DNA from: Hyphomicrobiales bacterium
Lineage (GTDB): Bacteria > Pseudomonadota > Alphaproteobacteria > Rhizobiales > HXMU1428-3
Assembly: GCA_021775425.1 (NCBI GenBank)
Contig: JAJFHX010000022.1
Span: 116,564-180,563, forward strand
Direction: 5' to 3'
DNA: 64,000 nt
Part shown: positions 18,635-27,212 of the stretch, in pieces
How positions within the stretch are numbered: position 1 is the first letter of the stretch
Layout: each line of letters opens with the position of its first letter
The notes under the pieces: model-generated
What the model was told of the DNA's origin: nothing
The model's input: only the letters and a program-made list of their open reading frames with translations
Database searches by the model: none
Program-made: the position numbers and the translations under genes

Positions 18635-18835
18635 ACCTGATTAATTATCACAGCCTCAGAGACAACGCGATATAAGTTCACCAATTGCTCACAGTTGATA
18701 ACAGCTATAAAGCAGCCGCTATCAGTGTCTTAACGCCAGGCTTTAGAGTTAGTTAAAGTGCGATCAACAATTATTTCTCAATGAAAATGTTTCTCAGGCA
18801 GAGTTCAGACGCGGAAAGTTAAAATAACAGCTGCA

Positions 18836-19294
18836 TTATGCCCCAGCCGATTGAACATCAGGCTGATGATCAAAAATAGAGCGAACAAGGCTCTCATTTT
18901 TCACGGCATCCATCAGGCTGTATTTACGCAAAACAGCCATAAAAGCTGCAAGAGCCTCATTCAGAATGCTCTCCGCCCCGCAATTGTTCGTCAGTTTACA
19001 ACTCTTATTAGACGGGCAAAGACAAGTGACGAGATAAAAGTCAGATTCCATCTTATTGACAATTTCAGCAAGGCAAATTTCCGATGGCGGGCGGGATAAA
19101 CGCAATCCGCCATTGCGCCCCCGTTCACTGATGACAAAATTATGTTGCACCAGTTCCTGTGCCACTTTCATCATATGATTTTTAGAGATTTTATACTGCT
19201 CTGAGATATCATTAATGGTGACAAGCCTGTCCTGATTGACAGAGAGGTAAATCAGTGCCCTGATGGCATAGTCAGTATGCACAGTTAACCGCAT
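18836..19294 (-). CDS. Rrf2-family regulator, NsrR-like
   Basis: 152-residue winged-helix regulator of the Rrf2 family. The N-terminus MRLTVHTDYAIRALIYLSVN and the HTH with DISEQYKISKNHMMKVAQELV and GRNGGLRLSRP match NsrR. Three cysteines in the expected region (C.C......C.....CG around CLCPSNKSCKLTNNCG) could ligate an Fe-S cluster that senses nitric oxide, as in NsrR. A GGGAGGG ribosome-binding sequence lies just before ATG 19294. It is divergent from the LysE-type exporter, with 255 AT-rich bases between, so the pair may share a regulatory region. No flavohaemoglobin or other typical NsrR target is visible here. Confidence 0.8.
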   Translation of the reverse strand: MRLTVHTDYAIRALIYLSVNQDRLVTINDISEQYKISKNHMMKVAQELVQHNFVISERGRNGGLRLSRPPSEICLAEIVNKMESDFYLVTCLCPSNKSCKLTNNCGAESILNEALAAFMAVLRKYSLMDAVKNESLVRSIFDHQPDVQSAGA

Positions 19295-19549
19295 CTACAG
19301 TCCCTCCCAAAATTTAGACATGCCAGAATTTTTATGGCTCGTTTTTGTAATATAAGTGTAATATATCTATAAATAAAATACACAGAATCTAAGTCGTTTT
19401 TCAGTGTTAACCGCCTTATATACATTTAATAATTCTTACAAACCAGGTAAGCTAAAGTTAACAAGGTGAGAATGCCAACAACTTGCTGCTGTTAATATTA
19501 GCACTGCCGATTTATTCATCAGTAAATTGAAAAGAGGTCTTTTAAAAAC

Positions 19550-20197
19550 ATGGAATTTGCCACAATTATCAGCTTTTCAGTTGTTGTTTTACTATTGGTC
19601 ATCTCACCCGGTCCGAATGGTGTTTTAATTGCCAAAACCGTGCCAACTTCAGGAAAACTCATTGGTTTTGCCAATGTCGCCGGATTTATCACAGCGTTTT
19701 ACATCCACGGCACGCTTTCAATACTCGGCATCTCACTCATTCTCGTGCAGTCATCGAAGGCTTTTTTCATCGTCAAAATGCTGGGTGCAGCTTATTTATG
19801 CTGCATAGGCATCAAAGCCTTAAGAGAAGCCATCAAAGGCTTGCGCTCAGAGTCGGAATACAGTCAGCCAGTCACACCGGCAAGGCGCAAACGCTCGTTT
19901 TTTAAGGGATTTGCAGAAGGGTTGCTAACAAATGTCTTAAACCCGAAAGTGGCGATGTTTTACCTCGCCGCATTTCCGCAGTTCATTTCACCAACTGCAA
20001 ATGGCCTGAACACGGCGATGCTGCTGGTCACCATCCATGCATTAATCAATCTGCTCTGGTTCACAGCAATGATATTACTGCTGGCACAATTAACAAAAGC
20101 CGCCACAAACAACAATTTCCAGCGCTGGGTAAAAGGAGTGACAGGAGTTGTCTTCGTTGCGTTTGGGATAAAGCTCGCGTCTTTAAGGGCCGTTTAA
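19550..20197 (+). CDS. LysE family translocator
   Basis: 215-residue polytopic inner-membrane exporter of the LysE/RhtB family, which exports amino acids or related small molecules. Typical N-terminal pattern with VLLLVISPGPNGVLI (PGP motif), then GFANVAGF, and a later block GLLTNVLNPKVAMFYLAAFPQF. Six hydrophobic segments are visible. AGAGGT lies upstream of ATG 19550. It is divergent from the NsrR-like regulator. The substrate cannot be inferred from sequence. Confidence 0.88.
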   Translation: MEFATIISFSVVVLLLVISPGPNGVLIAKTVPTSGKLIGFANVAGFITAFYIHGTLSILGISLILVQSSKAFFIVKMLGAAYLCCIGIKALREAIKGLRSESEYSQPVTPARRKRSFFKGFAEGLLTNVLNPKVAMFYLAAFPQFISPTANGLNTAMLLVTIHALINLLWFTAMILLLAQLTKAATNNNFQRWVKGVTGVVFVAFGIKLASLRAV

Positions 20198-20280
20198 GTA
20201 AAATTTGCAGCCCCAAAAGAGGTTCAAACCCCAAAACGGATTGAATACCTAAGTTGACAATATAAGGGACTTATGTCATT

Positions 20281-20306
20281 AAAACCTCTGAAAAGGCCGG
20301 TTTTTT
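20281..20306 (+). terminator. Possible terminator after the LysE gene
   Basis: A short stem AAAACC (20281-20286) pairs with GGTTTT (20299-20304) and ends in a T run. It lies 84 bases downstream of the LysE-family stop. The stem is weak, so this is tentative. Confidence 0.4.
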
Positions 20307-20489
20307 GCTGGCCATTATTTTTTGCCAGACTTTCTTGTCATTAAAGCTCATTTATTGTCTTAACCTTTTAAATGCAAAGGCTAAGAAGCAATTGATTTTT
20401 CATCACTTCGAATTAGGTTGATGAGCGAACAGAAAACAAGGCTTATTGGCAAAGCCAGACTTAAATTTATCCATTGCAGGTATAAGACG

Positions 20490-20615
20490 ATGAAGATCAG
20501 AAATTCACTAAAGTCGCTCGCTAAGCGCCATCGGGATAACCGCGTCGTTCGCCGCCGTGGCCGTCTTTATGTTATCAACAAAACCAACCCACGCTTTAAA
20601 GCGCGTCAGGGTTAG
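20490..20615 (+). CDS. rpmJ: 50S ribosomal protein L36
   Basis: 41-residue, very basic protein beginning [20 protein letters not shown] and ending [12 protein letters not shown]. This is the alphaproteobacterial form of L36, without the zinc-binding C-C-C-H set of the other paralogue type. It is a large-subunit ribosomal component. ATG 20490 gives the normal family N-terminus; the longer frame from 20418 does not. It stands alone and is followed by a strong terminator. Confidence 0.95.
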   Translation: MKIRNSLKSLAKRHRDNRVVRRRGRLYVINKTNPRFKARQG

Positions 20616-20649
20616 TCAACAGCTAGCTAAAAAGTTAAGCTGCCAAATA

Positions 20650-20699
20650 AAAAAGCTGCAGAGCGCCCCACTTTAATGGGATTACGCCTGCAGCTTTTT
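20650..20699. terminator. Strong, probably bidirectional terminator
   Basis: Left arm AAAAAGCTGCAG (20650-20661) pairs perfectly with CTGCAGCTTTTT (20688-20699). The inner part has further pairing (GCG/CGC and CCCA/TGGG). A/T tracts on both sides suit termination of rpmJ on plus and of the mrp antiporter operon on minus. Confidence 0.9.
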
Positions 20700-20780
20700 C
20701 TATTGCTGTATCCAATCTGGTAATTCTGAAAATCTAGTCAATCAGGAAAGGTTTCAGCCCTCCAGATCAAGCATTAATCC

Positions 20781-21143
20781 TCAGCTTTCATCGTCTGAGC
20801 TTAGGTGACCTTCTTTATCTTTATAATGTCCCTTAAGGTGGTCAATCTCAGTTCCGCTCCAGGGAGCAATTCCAGCCACATAAGCCGCCCGCGCCAGAAG
20901 GTGCGCAGAAATCGGCGCGGTGAGCAAAAAGAAAGCAACCCCCGCAAGCGCGCGCGAAGCAATCGTCGCTTCACCCGAATGAACCGCAATCGCAACCAGC
21001 ATCAGACCAGAACCAAGCGTACCGGCCTTACTTGCCGCATGCATACGGGTATAAACATCTGGAAATTTTAACAGACCAATCGCCGCAATCAGATTGAAAA
21101 TGGAAGCAACAATCAACAAGGTTCCTGTAATGTATGAAAGCAT
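20781..21143 (-). CDS. mrpG: Mrp antiporter subunit G
   Basis: 120-residue membrane protein, the last gene of the antiporter operon. The MrpG/MnhG signature is clear: IAAIGLLKFPDVYTRMHAASKAGTLG followed by a hydrophobic segment, with three transmembrane helices in all. It is part of the heterooligomeric Na+(K+)/H+ antiporter in the inner membrane. Its start overlaps the mrpF stop by one base (TAATG), with GAGGAG upstream, so translation is coupled. Confidence 0.93.
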   Translation of the reverse strand: MLSYITGTLLIVASIFNLIAAIGLLKFPDVYTRMHAASKAGTLGSGLMLVAIAVHSGEATIASRALAGVAFFLLTAPISAHLLARAAYVAGIAPWSGTEIDHLKGHYKDKEGHLSSDDES

Positions 21144-21487
21144 TAGCTTTTCTCCTCGCTGAGTTCGTCATAAATCTTCTCGGGTTGGGGCGCATCCTTG
21201 GCTGTTGGGCCGGTGACCTGGTGCATAAGAAATCTCGCAAACGCAACAGTTGCCAGAAAGCCGACAAGCCCAAGCGCAATCGCCATATCGAGATAGGCAT
21301 AAAATCCGGTATAGAGGGTGAAAATCGCGATAAAACCGATGCCAAGTGTCACAAGCATATCAAGCGATAAAATCCTATCGGCAAGTGTCGGTCCTAATAT
21401 TAGTCGGCCAATGGTCAGCACAAATGACAGAATAGTCAGGCCGAAAGAAATCTTAATTGCTAAATCGAAAAAATCAGAAGCGGTCAT
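21143..21487 (-). CDS. mrpF: Mrp antiporter subunit F
   Basis: 114-residue membrane protein with three hydrophobic segments. The MrpF motif RLILGPTLADRILSLDMLVTLGIG is visible in the first half. It is a small subunit needed for assembly of the Mrp cation/proton antiporter. It overlaps mrpE by four bases and mrpG by one. The C-terminal ~25 residues are polar and variable. Confidence 0.93.
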   Translation of the reverse strand: MTASDFFDLAIKISFGLTILSFVLTIGRLILGPTLADRILSLDMLVTLGIGFIAIFTLYTGFYAYLDMAIALGLVGFLATVAFARFLMHQVTGPTAKDAPQPEKIYDELSEEKS

Positions 21488-21960
21488 CGAAGGGCCTCCA
21501 TAATCTTGCGCTCGAACCCGTCCGCAATATCTTTTCTTAAATCATCCACTGAGCTGACATCAATGCAGTGAATGTAAAGCGTCTTATTGTCATCTGAAAC
21601 ATCCACACTCAGCGTACCGGGCGTCAGAGTAATCAGATTGGCAAGCAGCGTAATTTCGTGGGGTTTATCAACAGTCAACGGAAAAGAAATAAAGCTGGGC
21701 TTAAGTGAATTTCCCGGTTTGACAACCAGCCACGCAACCCGAAGAACTGAAAGCAACAGTTCTTTTAAGAACAACACACCAAGCCCGAAAATCAGCCAGG
21801 CCCGCTTAAAATATTTTGACGTCCCAAATTGCTCACGTATCAGCCAGAGCGCACCACTTGAAATCGCAAAACCAAATAACAGGTTCACAAAGGTAAAGGA
21901 GCCCTGCACCATACACCAGGTAAAGGCCAGCAACATATTAATAAGGAAAATCCGGTTCAT
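21484..21960 (-). CDS. mrpE: Mrp antiporter subunit E
   Basis: 158-residue MrpE/MnhE protein. It has two N-terminal hydrophobic segments followed by the cytoplasmic domain with ITLLANLITLTPGTLSVDVSDDNKTLYIHCID, which is typical of the family. It is a membrane subunit of the antiporter complex. ATGA overlaps on both sides (mrpD at 21957-21960, mrpF at 21484-21487) indicate translational coupling. Confidence 0.93.
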   Translation of the reverse strand: MNRIFLINMLLAFTWCMVQGSFTFVNLLFGFAISSGALWLIREQFGTSKYFKRAWLIFGLGVLFLKELLLSVLRVAWLVVKPGNSLKPSFISFPLTVDKPHEITLLANLITLTPGTLSVDVSDDNKTLYIHCIDVSSVDDLRKDIADGFERKIMEALR

Positions 21961-23522
21961 TGCGCTCCTCCAAACACAGCGGCGATATATGCGCTGCTGT
22001 CAAGCAGGCCCTTGGCACCGCCCGTTGTAAAGTCAAACAGAATTCCAGGCAAAATGCCAATCGCAGTTGCAACCAAAAGCAATAATATCAGCGGTAAAAA
22101 CTGCAGACGAACAAACCCGTTCAAACTGTTTTTTTGCCCCTCGATTAAAGGCTGAGCCGCATCAACAGCCGGCCGCCAGCAGGCGAATGCATAAGCCCGC
22201 CCAAGGGCAATGATGGATAAAAAGCTGCTGAAAATGATAGTGCCAGTGCCAAGGTAAGCTTCCTGCTGCATGGTCTCAGAAATCAGCATCAGTTTCGGCC
22301 AGAACCCTGAAAATGGCGGAAAGCCTGAAGCCATAAACACCAGCAACAAAAACAGACCGCTTAATAATGGTATGTCCTTATTAACCCCGGAAAGCGTCCT
22401 GAGATCAAGGCTACCCCGATAGCTGAATAGAAGCCCGGCAAGAAGAAACAACCCGCACATCACCAGTATAGAATGGACCATATAAAAAATTGTCGCGCTT
22501 AAAGCGGCCTCAGTGCCAAGTGAAAGCCCAACCAGCAAAAAGCCGATGCTGGCCACCAGCAAAAAGCTGAACAACCGGCGCAGCTCCGTTTGCGCCACAG
22601 CGCCAAGCGCACCGGCGATCATAGTCAGTACGCCGACATAAAACATCACCTCCATCAGCCAGCTTTGGCCGGCAGGCGGCAAAACAATTGTAAATGTCCT
22701 GATCAGCGCATAAACACCAACCTTGGTCAGCAAACCGGCAAAAAGCGCAGAAACCGCAATTTTCGGCGTGTGATAAGAAGCCGGCAACCAGAAATATAGT
22801 GGAAACGCCGCCGCCTTCATGGCGAAGGCCAGCAGATAAAGACATGAGACCACAACCAGTGGCCCCTGAAACGGAAGCGGTCCAATAATTTTGCTAAGGT
22901 CCGCCATGTTCAGCGTGCCATAAAGGCCATAAAGATAACCGGTTGCGATTAGAAACATTGTCGTCGCTACAAGAGTGAGGAAACAATATTTGACCGCACC
23001 ATCCAGTTGTTTTGTTGTCCCCCCAAGCACAATCAACCCAAAGGAAGAAATCACAAACACTTCAAACCATACATAAAGATTGAAAATATCCCCGGTCAGG
23101 AATGAGCCGTTCACACCGACAAGCAAAGTCAGGATCAAAGGGTAAAACCCAAAGCGTCGCTCGCGTGAGGAAGCATCCCCCATGCCATAAAGCGCCACGC
23201 AAAACACGGCAACAGAAGAAGTCAGCGTTAATATTGCACCAAGCAGATCAGCAACAAAACTGATACCAAACGGTGGCAGCCAGTTGCCCATTGTCATGGC
23301 AAGCGGCCCTTCGGCCTGCACCCGCATCAACAGCAGATAAGAAGCAAAAATATTAAAACCAAGCGCCAGTAAAGTGAGTAAAGGATGCAAACTTACTGAC
23401 CGCCTGAAAATGATCAGTACTGCCGCAGCAACCAGCGGTGTTACAACCGGCGCAATAATCAGCCAGTCAATCGTGGCAGTCGCCGTTTGCAGCATCGCCC
23501 CTTCTGTATTGGTCGTTTGCAT
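21957..23522 (-). CDS. mrpD: Mrp antiporter subunit D
   Basis: 521-residue polytopic protein homologous to complex I NuoM/NuoN-type subunits. Typical motifs include FNLYVWFEVFVISSFGLI, a proton-pathway region with AFAMKAAAFPLYFWLPASYHTPK, and the later VHSILVMCGLFLLAG. It is one of the two large ion-translocating subunits of the Mrp antiporter. Length is normal. It overlaps mrpE by four bases and lies three bases after mrpC. Confidence 0.95.
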   Translation of the reverse strand: MQTTNTEGAMLQTATATIDWLIIAPVVTPLVAAAVLIIFRRSVSLHPLLTLLALGFNIFASYLLLMRVQAEGPLAMTMGNWLPPFGISFVADLLGAILTLTSSVAVFCVALYGMGDASSRERRFGFYPLILTLLVGVNGSFLTGDIFNLYVWFEVFVISSFGLIVLGGTTKQLDGAVKYCFLTLVATTMFLIATGYLYGLYGTLNMADLSKIIGPLPFQGPLVVVSCLYLLAFAMKAAAFPLYFWLPASYHTPKIAVSALFAGLLTKVGVYALIRTFTIVLPPAGQSWLMEVMFYVGVLTMIAGALGAVAQTELRRLFSFLLVASIGFLLVGLSLGTEAALSATIFYMVHSILVMCGLFLLAGLLFSYRGSLDLRTLSGVNKDIPLLSGLFLLLVFMASGFPPFSGFWPKLMLISETMQQEAYLGTGTIIFSSFLSIIALGRAYAFACWRPAVDAAQPLIEGQKNSLNGFVRLQFLPLILLLLVATAIGILPGILFDFTTGGAKGLLDSSAYIAAVFGGAQ

Positions 23523-23525
23523 AAA

Positions 23526-23903
23526 TTAATATCCCTCCGGCAGGCGTATCGTCTCAGTTGGTTCAGCCACCCTCATCTTGGAGGTGTTATCAGTCCCCGT
23601 GGCTTCATAGGCCCGGTAAGTCAGCACCAGCACAAAGGCAAACAAGGCAAATGAAATCACAATAGCAGTCAGAATAAGCGCCTGAGGTAATGGATTGGCA
23701 ATTGAGCTGCTCGCTGCCTTTAATCCATCAGGCACGATCGGCGGAACGCCGCGAGTAATCCGGCCAGCCGTAAATATCAGCAGATTGACAGCATTGCCAA
23801 GCAGGGCAATGCCAATCAGCACCCGAATGAGGCTTTGTGAAAGCAGCAGAAATACACTACCGGCAAAATAAAGCCCGACCAAAATTGAAAGATAACTCTC
23901 CAT
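23526..23903 (-). CDS. mrpC: Mrp antiporter subunit C
   Basis: 125-residue NuoK-like subunit with three transmembrane helices: LVGLYFAGSVFLLLS, LIRVLIGIALLGNAVNLLIF and the third with PLPQALILTAIVISFALFAF. The frame is open further upstream to 23981, but ATG 23903 (MESYLSILVG) gives the normal MrpC N-terminus. The longer reading would run deep into mrpB. It lies four bases after mrpB. Confidence 0.93.
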   Translation of the reverse strand: MESYLSILVGLYFAGSVFLLLSQSLIRVLIGIALLGNAVNLLIFTAGRITRGVPPIVPDGLKAASSSIANPLPQALILTAIVISFALFAFVLVLTYRAYEATGTDNTSKMRVAEPTETIRLPEGY

Positions 23904-23907
23904 CCGT

Positions 23908-24324
23908 TTAAACCTTCTCTTCAAGAGCCAGAGCAATACTGACAAGCGAACCAACCACAACCAGCCAGACGCCAATGTCAAATATCAGCGGGGTGGAAAG
24001 GGGCACTTCAACACCCTTGGCAATTTCCGGAAACCACCACAAGCCAGTTAGATATGGCACATGTTCATAAAGCGAAGGAAACCCGCTTAAAGCTGCTAAA
24101 AACATTCCAAAACCAGAAATGGAAATCGGGTGAAAATAGAGCGCCCGCCTGACAGGGGCCACCCCGCAGGCAATGCCATAAAGAGCAAATGCTGAAGCGG
24201 CGATCAGCCCGCCAATAAACCCGCCGCCCGGTTGGTTATGCCCTGAAAGCAAAACAATGATCGAATAAATCACCATCAGGCTGGTCAGAATGGGAACAAT
24301 CGTCCTTAAAATGAGAGTATTCAT
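23908..24324 (-). CDS. mrpB: Mrp antiporter subunit B
   Basis: 138-residue MrpB/MnhB protein with four hydrophobic segments. The signature GHNQPGGGFIGGLIAASAFALYGIACG is clear, as is the C-terminal LIFDIGVWLVVVGSLVS. It is a membrane subunit of the cation/proton antiporter. A four-base overlap with mrpA suggests coupled translation. Confidence 0.94.
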   Translation of the reverse strand: MNTLILRTIVPILTSLMVIYSIIVLLSGHNQPGGGFIGGLIAASAFALYGIACGVAPVRRALYFHPISISGFGMFLAALSGFPSLYEHVPYLTGLWWFPEIAKGVEVPLSTPLIFDIGVWLVVVGSLVSIALALEEKV

Positions 24325-26711
24325 GATGCGTCCTTCCCTGCCAGAGCGTTCTCACCCTCGGCGTCTGAGCCTCCGGTCATGGTGCTGGTTGTTTTCTCAT
24401 CAGCCTTTTCTGAAGAGCGAACCCGAATGAGTGCAAGAGCCGCAACACCGGTGATCAGCACAACCGTGATCTCCCCAAGCGTATCAAGTGCCCGGAAATC
24501 CACCAGAATGACATTCACAATATTACGTCCATGGGCAATCGCCGCTGAATAAGTTGAGAAGAATTCAGAAAGGCGCATATCAAGTGGTGCCTCTGTGATG
24601 GCCATCAGCAAAGCGCCCATGCCAACGCCAACACCAATGGCAACCAGCCCGTCAAACAAAAACGCTGCCGGGCCGCGGCCATCATGTTGCATCAACCGCA
24701 AGCGTGTCAGCACCAGTGCGATAATAACAACCGATAGCGTTTCCACCATAAACTGGGTAAAGGAAAGGTCCGGCGCGCCAAACATCATAAAGATAAGCGC
24801 AACCGAAAATCCCTGAATGCCAAGTGAGACAATCGCCGTCAGCCGTGTTTTTGAGAATATGACCTGCAATATCCCAACAGCAAGAATGCCAAACACACCT
24901 GCTTCCCATAACCGAAGCTCAGGAAATTGCGGTCTCAAAGGCCAGACTTCAAACTGATACATTGGCCACAACAGCGTTATCGCAACCACAAATAACGTCG
25001 CCCGCATATATGTGCGCATTTCACCGCTTTGCAACAATCGCGTCACATGCCGGGCAACAAAACCCAACACACAGATTGCCTGGTCAAATCCTTTATCAGG
25101 ACCCCAGCCAATAAAATTGAGAATGCCATCAAACGCTTTTCTGAATTTTTTAAAGTAAACAAACACAAAAAGACCAAGCCCGACGGTCAGCACACTCAGC
25201 ACCAGAGCCGGGTTCAATCCACCCCACAAATGCAGATCAACGGCCACATCCTGCCCTGCAACGGCTGAAATCATCGGCTTAAAGAAATGCGCCTGCATCA
25301 TTTCAAGCACAAACAGCGCTGTTGCCAGCCCCAAAATACTTAATACTATCGGCCCGAGCACCAGCATGACTGAGCCTTCATGTACAGCTTTTGGCGGGTC
25401 AACCCATTTACCGGTAAACGGACGAATGGCGATGCTGGCAGCCACACCAAACATCAGCGCATTGCCGATAATCGCAACACCCGCGATGATGCCTTCATGC
25501 CAGCCGCCATGAGTCACCGCATGGTAGATCGATTCTTTCGCCAGAAACCCGACAAAAGGCGGCAATCCGCACATCGAAAGCGCCGCCAGCATAGCCGCCA
25601 GTGCTGTAATCGGCATGGCGCTTCGAAGACCGCTGAGTTTATCAATCTGTCTTGTCCCTGCTTCATGGTCCACTGTGCCAACAACCATAAACAAAGCACC
25701 CTTGAAAAATGAATGCGCCACAAGATAAAGAACAGCACCTTCAACCGCTCTTTCATTGCCAACACCAAGCATCATCACCAGCAACCCAAGTGAGGCCACG
25801 GTCGTATAAGCCAGCATCAGCTTCATATCCGTATCGCGAACGGCAAGCACAGTGCCGACAATCAGCGTCGTACCACCAAATATCGGCAGCACCGTTTCCC
25901 AAAGGTCCGTTTCACCAAGCATCGGGTAAGTCCGCATCAGCAGATAAACACCCGCTTTCACCATCGTCGCTGAATGGAGATAGGCTGAAACTGGTGTTGG
26001 TGCCTCCATCGCATTCGGCAACCAGGAATGAAACGGCACTTGAGCTGATTTGGTAAAGGCGCCAGCCATCACCAGCCAGAACATCAGGCTATAAAGTCCG
26101 TGCTGTTTAATCTCATCCCCTTTGGTCAGCAATTCCGAAAGTTCAAACGTCCCGCCAACAATGCCGATAAGCGCAAAACCGGCCAGCATAACAAGGCCGC
26201 CTAGCCCGGTTATGATCAAAGCCTGCAAAGCCGCCCGTCTCGCAGCCATCCGCTCATGGTCAAAGCCGATGAGCAGGAATGAGGTAATAGAGGTCAGCTC
26301 CCAGAACACAAACAGAGTAATCAGATTGTCCGCCAGCACCAGCCCAAGCATAGAGCCCATAAACGCCAATAATGTTGCAAGGAAACGACCAAGATGCGGG
26401 TGCCCTTTTAAATAACCCCCGGCATAAATCACAATAAAAAAGCCGATGCCAAGAATAAGGAATGCAAAAGTAAGGCTAAGCCCGTCAATCATGAAGGAAT
26501 AATTGACCTGAAACCCTTCAAGCCAGCTGTGAGATTGAAGAATTCTCTCACCCCGTGCAACAGGCGCTGTAAACTCAAGCAGGCGGTAAGCAAGGTAACC
26601 CGGCACTATGGCCAGTATCCATGCAGCGCGGTGACCAATCAGATAGACAAGCAAAGGCGCAAAAAGCGCCGCGAAAAATGGAGTAAGAACAGCAAAGCCA
26701 ATCACAAGCAA
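24321..26711 (-). CDS. mrpA: Mrp antiporter subunit A
   Basis: 796-residue first gene of the operon, homologous to complex I NuoL. The antiporter core has FVFWELTSITSFLLIGFDHER, KSAQVPFHSWLPNAMEAPTPVSAYLHSATMVKAGVYLL and AHSFFKGALFMVVGTVDHEAGTR. The C-terminal third carries the DUF4040 and MbhE-like parts (PDLSFTQFMVETLSVVIIAL and NVILVDFRALDTLGEI), followed by a short acidic tail. Together with MrpB-G it forms a multi-subunit Na+/H+ antiporter for pH and salt homeostasis. The start is uncertain: TTG 26711 is very close to its AAGGG sequence, and GTG 26705 has better spacing. Confidence 0.94.
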   Translation of the reverse strand: MLVIGFAVLTPFFAALFAPLLVYLIGHRAAWILAIVPGYLAYRLLEFTAPVARGERILQSHSWLEGFQVNYSFMIDGLSLTFAFLILGIGFFIVIYAGGYLKGHPHLGRFLATLLAFMGSMLGLVLADNLITLFVFWELTSITSFLLIGFDHERMAARRAALQALIITGLGGLVMLAGFALIGIVGGTFELSELLTKGDEIKQHGLYSLMFWLVMAGAFTKSAQVPFHSWLPNAMEAPTPVSAYLHSATMVKAGVYLLMRTYPMLGETDLWETVLPIFGGTTLIVGTVLAVRDTDMKLMLAYTTVASLGLLVMMLGVGNERAVEGAVLYLVAHSFFKGALFMVVGTVDHEAGTRQIDKLSGLRSAMPITALAAMLAALSMCGLPPFVGFLAKESIYHAVTHGGWHEGIIAGVAIIGNALMFGVAASIAIRPFTGKWVDPPKAVHEGSVMLVLGPIVLSILGLATALFVLEMMQAHFFKPMISAVAGQDVAVDLHLWGGLNPALVLSVLTVGLGLFVFVYFKKFRKAFDGILNFIGWGPDKGFDQAICVLGFVARHVTRLLQSGEMRTYMRATLFVVAITLLWPMYQFEVWPLRPQFPELRLWEAGVFGILAVGILQVIFSKTRLTAIVSLGIQGFSVALIFMMFGAPDLSFTQFMVETLSVVIIALVLTRLRLMQHDGRGPAAFLFDGLVAIGVGVGMGALLMAITEAPLDMRLSEFFSTYSAAIAHGRNIVNVILVDFRALDTLGEITVVLITGVAALALIRVRSSEKADEKTTSTMTGGSDAEGENALAGKDAS

Positions 26712-27212
26712 AAGCCCTTAATTTAAGGTTGTTGCACATCGCAAATAACAAACACCACCGATCAGTAGAAATATGAAATGGCTGAACTAGAAATTTCTGA
26801 TTAAACGACAGATAAGCAAAGTTAAACAAACCAGCCATTCGATACATTAGCCATTTTAAAGAGAGGGTCCCCGGCGTCCATTTTGTTATAGAGCATCTAT
26901 AATGATATAGATAGAGCGACAATAGCAGCCCTTAAATTGGTTGTACAATAGCCAGAGCCTTTATGAGTAAAGTTTTTCCAGATATAAAGCCCCCTATAAA
27001 CCCTTTCCGCCCAAAAAATGACCAACACAAAGCTTCGAGCGCCACTGGAATTCACTAGAACCAGCTCTTAACCACTGGAAGGCTATAAGAAGAAGTGCTA
27101 ACAAGAAAAGAAATGCATAAAAGCCGTCCTTAATTCTGGAAAACAAACACTACAGTCAGTCTCCCGTCACCCCTACTGGGTCAACATAAAATCAAACACC
27201 GGAAATTGCTCA
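26712..27212. promoter_or_regulatory. 501-base divergent region, mrpA / oligopeptidase B
   Basis: No convincing gene. It must hold the mrp operon promoter (minus) and the oligopeptidase promoter (plus). An 18-base palindrome is present: ATCTATA (26895-26901), ATGA, TATAGAT (26906-26912), a candidate operator. Nothing else stands out; short frames here look random. Confidence 0.45.

Noticed and set aside
26575..26922. 115-residue minus-strand frame upstream of mrpA
   Set aside because: It overlaps the mrpA start in another frame and has no family resemblance.
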